Positions 61,956-64,000 of a DNA stretch of 64,000 bases are shown here, one piece after another. Origin of the DNA: Nocardiopsis sp. TSRI0078 (GTDB taxonomy: Bacteria > Actinomycetota > Actinomycetes > Streptosporangiales > Streptosporangiaceae); assembly GCF_001905145.1 (NCBI RefSeq), contig NZ_LWLB01000001.1, positions 558,001 through 622,000 on the forward strand. Direction: 5' to 3'. The notes below the pieces were generated by a model, which did no database searches, was not told the origin of the DNA, and was given only the letters and a program-made list of their open reading frames with translations. The first letter of the stretch is position 1. Each line of letters opens with the position of its first letter. Both the position numbers and the translations under genes were made by a program.

Positions 61956-63298
61956 AGGGAGACCGCCTTTCCGTTCCGGTCCCATACGGCGATGGGGGTG
62001 AGGCCCTCTCCGGGGGACCACTCGGCGGCGACGGTGGCGGGATGGCCGCCGGTGACCGCGAGGAGCCGCCAGGGCTGGGCGTTGGCCAGGGGCAGTGCGG
62101 CGCCGTCGGGGTCGGTGAGGTACCACCGGCCCTCTCGATCGGGCACGGCGCGGGCGGGGGCGGCGCGGTCGAGCACGACCGGCCAGGTGTCGCACCAGGG
62201 GTCCTCCGCGACGGCGGCGGCGAAGGCGTCGAGCGCCTCGGCGACCATGCCGCCCTCGGGTGGGGGCGCGGGGGCGGTGTCGCCGTCGCGGACGGGGACG
62301 ACGCGGTGGCCGTCGGGGTAGAACGCCAGCTCCGCGGTCACGTCGGTGCCGGCCCGGAAGGGGGTGGGGGGTGTCTGTCCGGTGCGGGCGAAGGTCAGCG
62401 ACAGGGCGGTGCGCCCGGTCCCGACGCCGCGCAGCCACAGGCGGCGGGCACGCATGTCGGTCTCGGCGGCGGCGGTGTCGCGCCAGCCCAGGACCCGCCA
62501 GGTGTCGTGGACGCGCTCACCGCCCGCGAGGACGTCCTCGGCCCTGGTGGTGATACCGACGCGGGCGCGGACGGCGCCGCGGGTCCGCTCGCCGAGGGCG
62601 TCCCCGGCGCGGTAGGCGCCGACCAGCAGGTGGAGGAGGCTGAGGCGTTCGAGCAGGCGCTCGGGCCACCCGTCCCCGCGGGCCGCGCCGGGCAGCTGGG
62701 AGACGAGGGCGGACGCGCCGCCCGCCTTGGCGTCGACCAGGCGCTTGGCCATGCGGTCCCAGTGGCCGTAGCCGTACTTGGGGACCTCGGCCAGTCCGGC
62801 GTCGATCTGGTCGTGCAGCCAGAGCCGGAGCTCGTCCATCCCGGCCCCGACCGACTCCTCCCTCTCCCTGAGGGTGGCGGCCGCCCTCTCCGGGTCGGCG
62901 GGCGCGGCGGCGGAGGCGCCGCCCTCCGCGCGCGCCTTGCGGGCGGCCCGGCCGGAGAGCCACTTGGCGACCCACTCGGGCCTCTCCTCGCGGGGTACGA
63001 CCTGTTCCTGGGCCCACAGCGCGAGCAGGGCCAGGGCGTGCTTGCACGGGATCTTCCGGCTGGGGCAGCTGCACTTGTAGGCGGTGCCTCCGTCTCCGTC
63101 CAGGTGGACGGCGGTCAGGTAGGGCTTGGACCCGCTGCCCTTGCACTCACCCCACACGGCGGAGGTGCCGCCCGAGGGCGCGGACACCACCCCGCGCTCG
63201 GGCCAGGACCCCTCCTTGGCCACCTTGAGGGCGGCCTTGCGGGAGGAGGCGTCCGGAGCCAGAGCCCATACGTCGTCGGTACTCCATCGATCGCTCAC
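61952..63298 (-). CDS. SWIM zinc-finger protein, first gene of the cassette
   Basis: 448 residues from GTG 63298. The SWIM finger CSCPSRKIPCKH (CxCx6CxH) lies near residue 75, preceded by YLTAVHLDGDGGTAYK. The rest has Ala-rich helices (APADPERAAATLREREESVG), WLHDQIDAGLAEVPKYGYGH, and a beta-rich C-terminal part. SWIM fingers bind DNA or protein. As the promoter-proximal gene it may be the target-sensing component. Upstream lies a 460-bp AT-richer gap that should carry the promoter. Confidence 0.9.
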   Translation of the reverse strand: MSDRWSTDDVWALAPDASSRKAALKVAKEGSWPERGVVSAPSGGTSAVWGECKGSGSKPYLTAVHLDGDGGTAYKCSCPSRKIPCKHALALLALWAQEQVVPREERPEWVAKWLSGRAARKARAEGGASAAAPADPERAAATLREREESVGAGMDELRLWLHDQIDAGLAEVPKYGYGHWDRMAKRLVDAKAGGASALVSQLPGAARGDGWPERLLERLSLLHLLVGAYRAGDALGERTRGAVRARVGITTRAEDVLAGGERVHDTWRVLGWRDTAAAETDMRARRLWLRGVGTGRTALSLTFARTGQTPPTPFRAGTDVTAELAFYPDGHRVVPVRDGDTAPAPPPEGGMVAEALDAFAAAVAEDPWCDTWPVVLDRAAPARAVPDREGRWYLTDPDGAALPLANAQPWRLLAVTGGHPATVAAEWSPGEGLTPIAVWDRNGKAVSL

Positions 63299-63761
63299 GC
63301 AGAGAACACTACGGACCGGTGGTGACAGAACGGGGACTCGGAAAGCGCCTCCGGAACACCTTTTCCGAACGCCCCGGCGCGCCGTCCGCCGCACTCCGGA
63401 AACTGTCGCACCCGTGTGCCAGACTCAGGCCGAGGAGCGGTATCGGCGGCTCCCGGAGGCCCTGCGCACACCGTGTTTCCGCGCGCCCGCACATCATTTT
63501 GCGTTTTATGCGGCGTTCATCCTCATATCAGGAATGCAGAAGCGCGCATTTCTCCAGGCGTGTTGAAAACATAACTTCCGCACTTCTAGAATGCCACGAC
63601 CGGGAACCGGTCCACCCACCGGTTCGCCCACCGGTCCGTCGACGGTACGCGCTCCGTCCCGCCGACGAGGACGGCCCCGCTTCCCCACCTCCCGCCGCAC
63701 CAGCACGAGATCTTCCCGAAGGGAGGGAAGCGGATCCCGCTCCCCGGGGACCGCACGCCCC
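63299..63761. other. Intergenic region between divergent genes
   Basis: About 460 bp without a supported gene. The part 63490-63600 is AT-rich for this genome (CATCATTTTGCGTTTTATGC, GAAAACATAACTTCC) and probably holds promoters for the leftward SWIM cassette and the rightward P450 gene. No exact elements are assigned. Confidence 0.5.
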
Positions 63762-64000
63762 ATGACGAATGTCCACCCCACCGAGATCATCCGGCTCCAC
63801 GGCACCACGCCCGACACCGGCCGCGACGGTCTGTGGGACGCGCTGCGCGCACACCACGGCCCCGTCGCCCCGGTGGAGTTGGAGCCCGGCGTGCGCGCCT
63901 GGCTGCTGCTGGGCTACCACGAGAACCTCGCCGTGCTGCAGAACCAGCACCTGTTCTCCCGCGACACCCGCCGCTGGCGCGAGGCCGGCGCGGGGCGCGT
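63762..64000 (+). CDS. Cytochrome P450, N-terminal fragment (runs off the window)
   Basis: 79 residues visible from ATG 63762. HGTTPDTGRDGLWDALRAHH, then GPVAPVELEPGVRAWLLLGY and ENLAVLQNQHLFSRDTRRWR match the N-terminal strand region of bacterial class I P450s (GPVxxVELxxGVxAWLVxGY...L...LFSRDxRRW). The heme-binding loop is outside the window, so integrity cannot be judged. Confidence 0.85.
   Translation, partial: MTNVHPTEIIRLHGTTPDTGRDGLWDALRAHHGPVAPVELEPGVRAWLLLGYHENLAVLQNQHLFSRDTRRWREAGAGR

Noticed and set aside
1-64000. rRNA, tRNA, insertion sequences with intact transposase, or an integrase/attachment site
   Set aside because: None could be recognised by reading the sequence; tRNA-sized cloverleafs were not scanned by computation, so absence is not proved.

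Overview
The window is high-GC DNA with GTG and TTG starts used freely, dense coding and families typical of filamentous actinomycetes. A GH9 cellulase preceded by a perfect TGGGAGCGCTCCCA operator (the CelR site known from Thermobifida fusca) points to the Nocardiopsaceae, most likely a Nocardiopsis-like organism. No rRNA, tRNA or CRISPR array was recognised. Both ends cut through genes.

Layout. (1) 1-14.9 kb, minus strand: a type IV secretion-like operon that continues past the left edge. In transcription order it holds a two-TM protein with a large C-terminal domain, a VirB4-like protein that has lost its P-loop, a polytopic VirB6-like protein, a VirB2-like small protein followed by a strong hairpin, single-pass VirB8-like proteins arranged as a duplicated pair (A-B-A'-B'), and a membrane-anchored double wall hydrolase. 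(2) 15.4-18.1 kb: a zeta-toxin module with a tandemly duplicated antitoxin gene, flanked by a diverged repeat and closed by a perfect 15-bp hairpin. (3) 18.2-26 kb: small membrane and secreted proteins, a CPBP protease, a Clp-N protein and several small genes, some apparently broken. (4) 27.4-33.9 kb: a GntR-regulated catabolic operon (TctCBA uptake, DapA-family aldolase or dehydratase, fused DhaK-DhaL kinase). (5) 34.2-50.4 kb: an HsdR-N-like protein, the CelR-type regulated cellulase, a PQQ-type sugar dehydrogenase, an FUSC transporter-like protein, an alpha/beta hydrolase, a GH15 enzyme, an SDR and other housekeeping or accessory genes. (6) 50.5-55.7 kb: a scarred accessory region with two 5'-truncated defence genes back to back, then a small gene plus a FolD-like gene whose C-terminal tail is the same as that of the zeta toxin 36 kb away, an amidase and a small broken gene. 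(7) 55.7-63.3 kb, minus: a five-gene translationally coupled cassette SWIM / DUF5691 / MoxR ATPase / DUF5682 / VWA. (8) the 5' end of a cytochrome P450.

The most novel signal is the pair of two-gene cassettes (antitoxin + zeta toxin, and 158-aa protein + FolD-like enzyme) that share a 16-residue SRAARIAQ repeat tail, the following acidic/Ser-Pro terminus and about 45 bp of downstream DNA although their enzymatic domains are unrelated. The T4SS-like operon with a P-loop-less VirB4 homologue and a duplicated VirB8-like pair is the second. Several genes in the accessory stretches carry apparent one-base frameshifts, which may be real decay or sequencing indels. All family calls are from reading motifs by eye; no database search was run.
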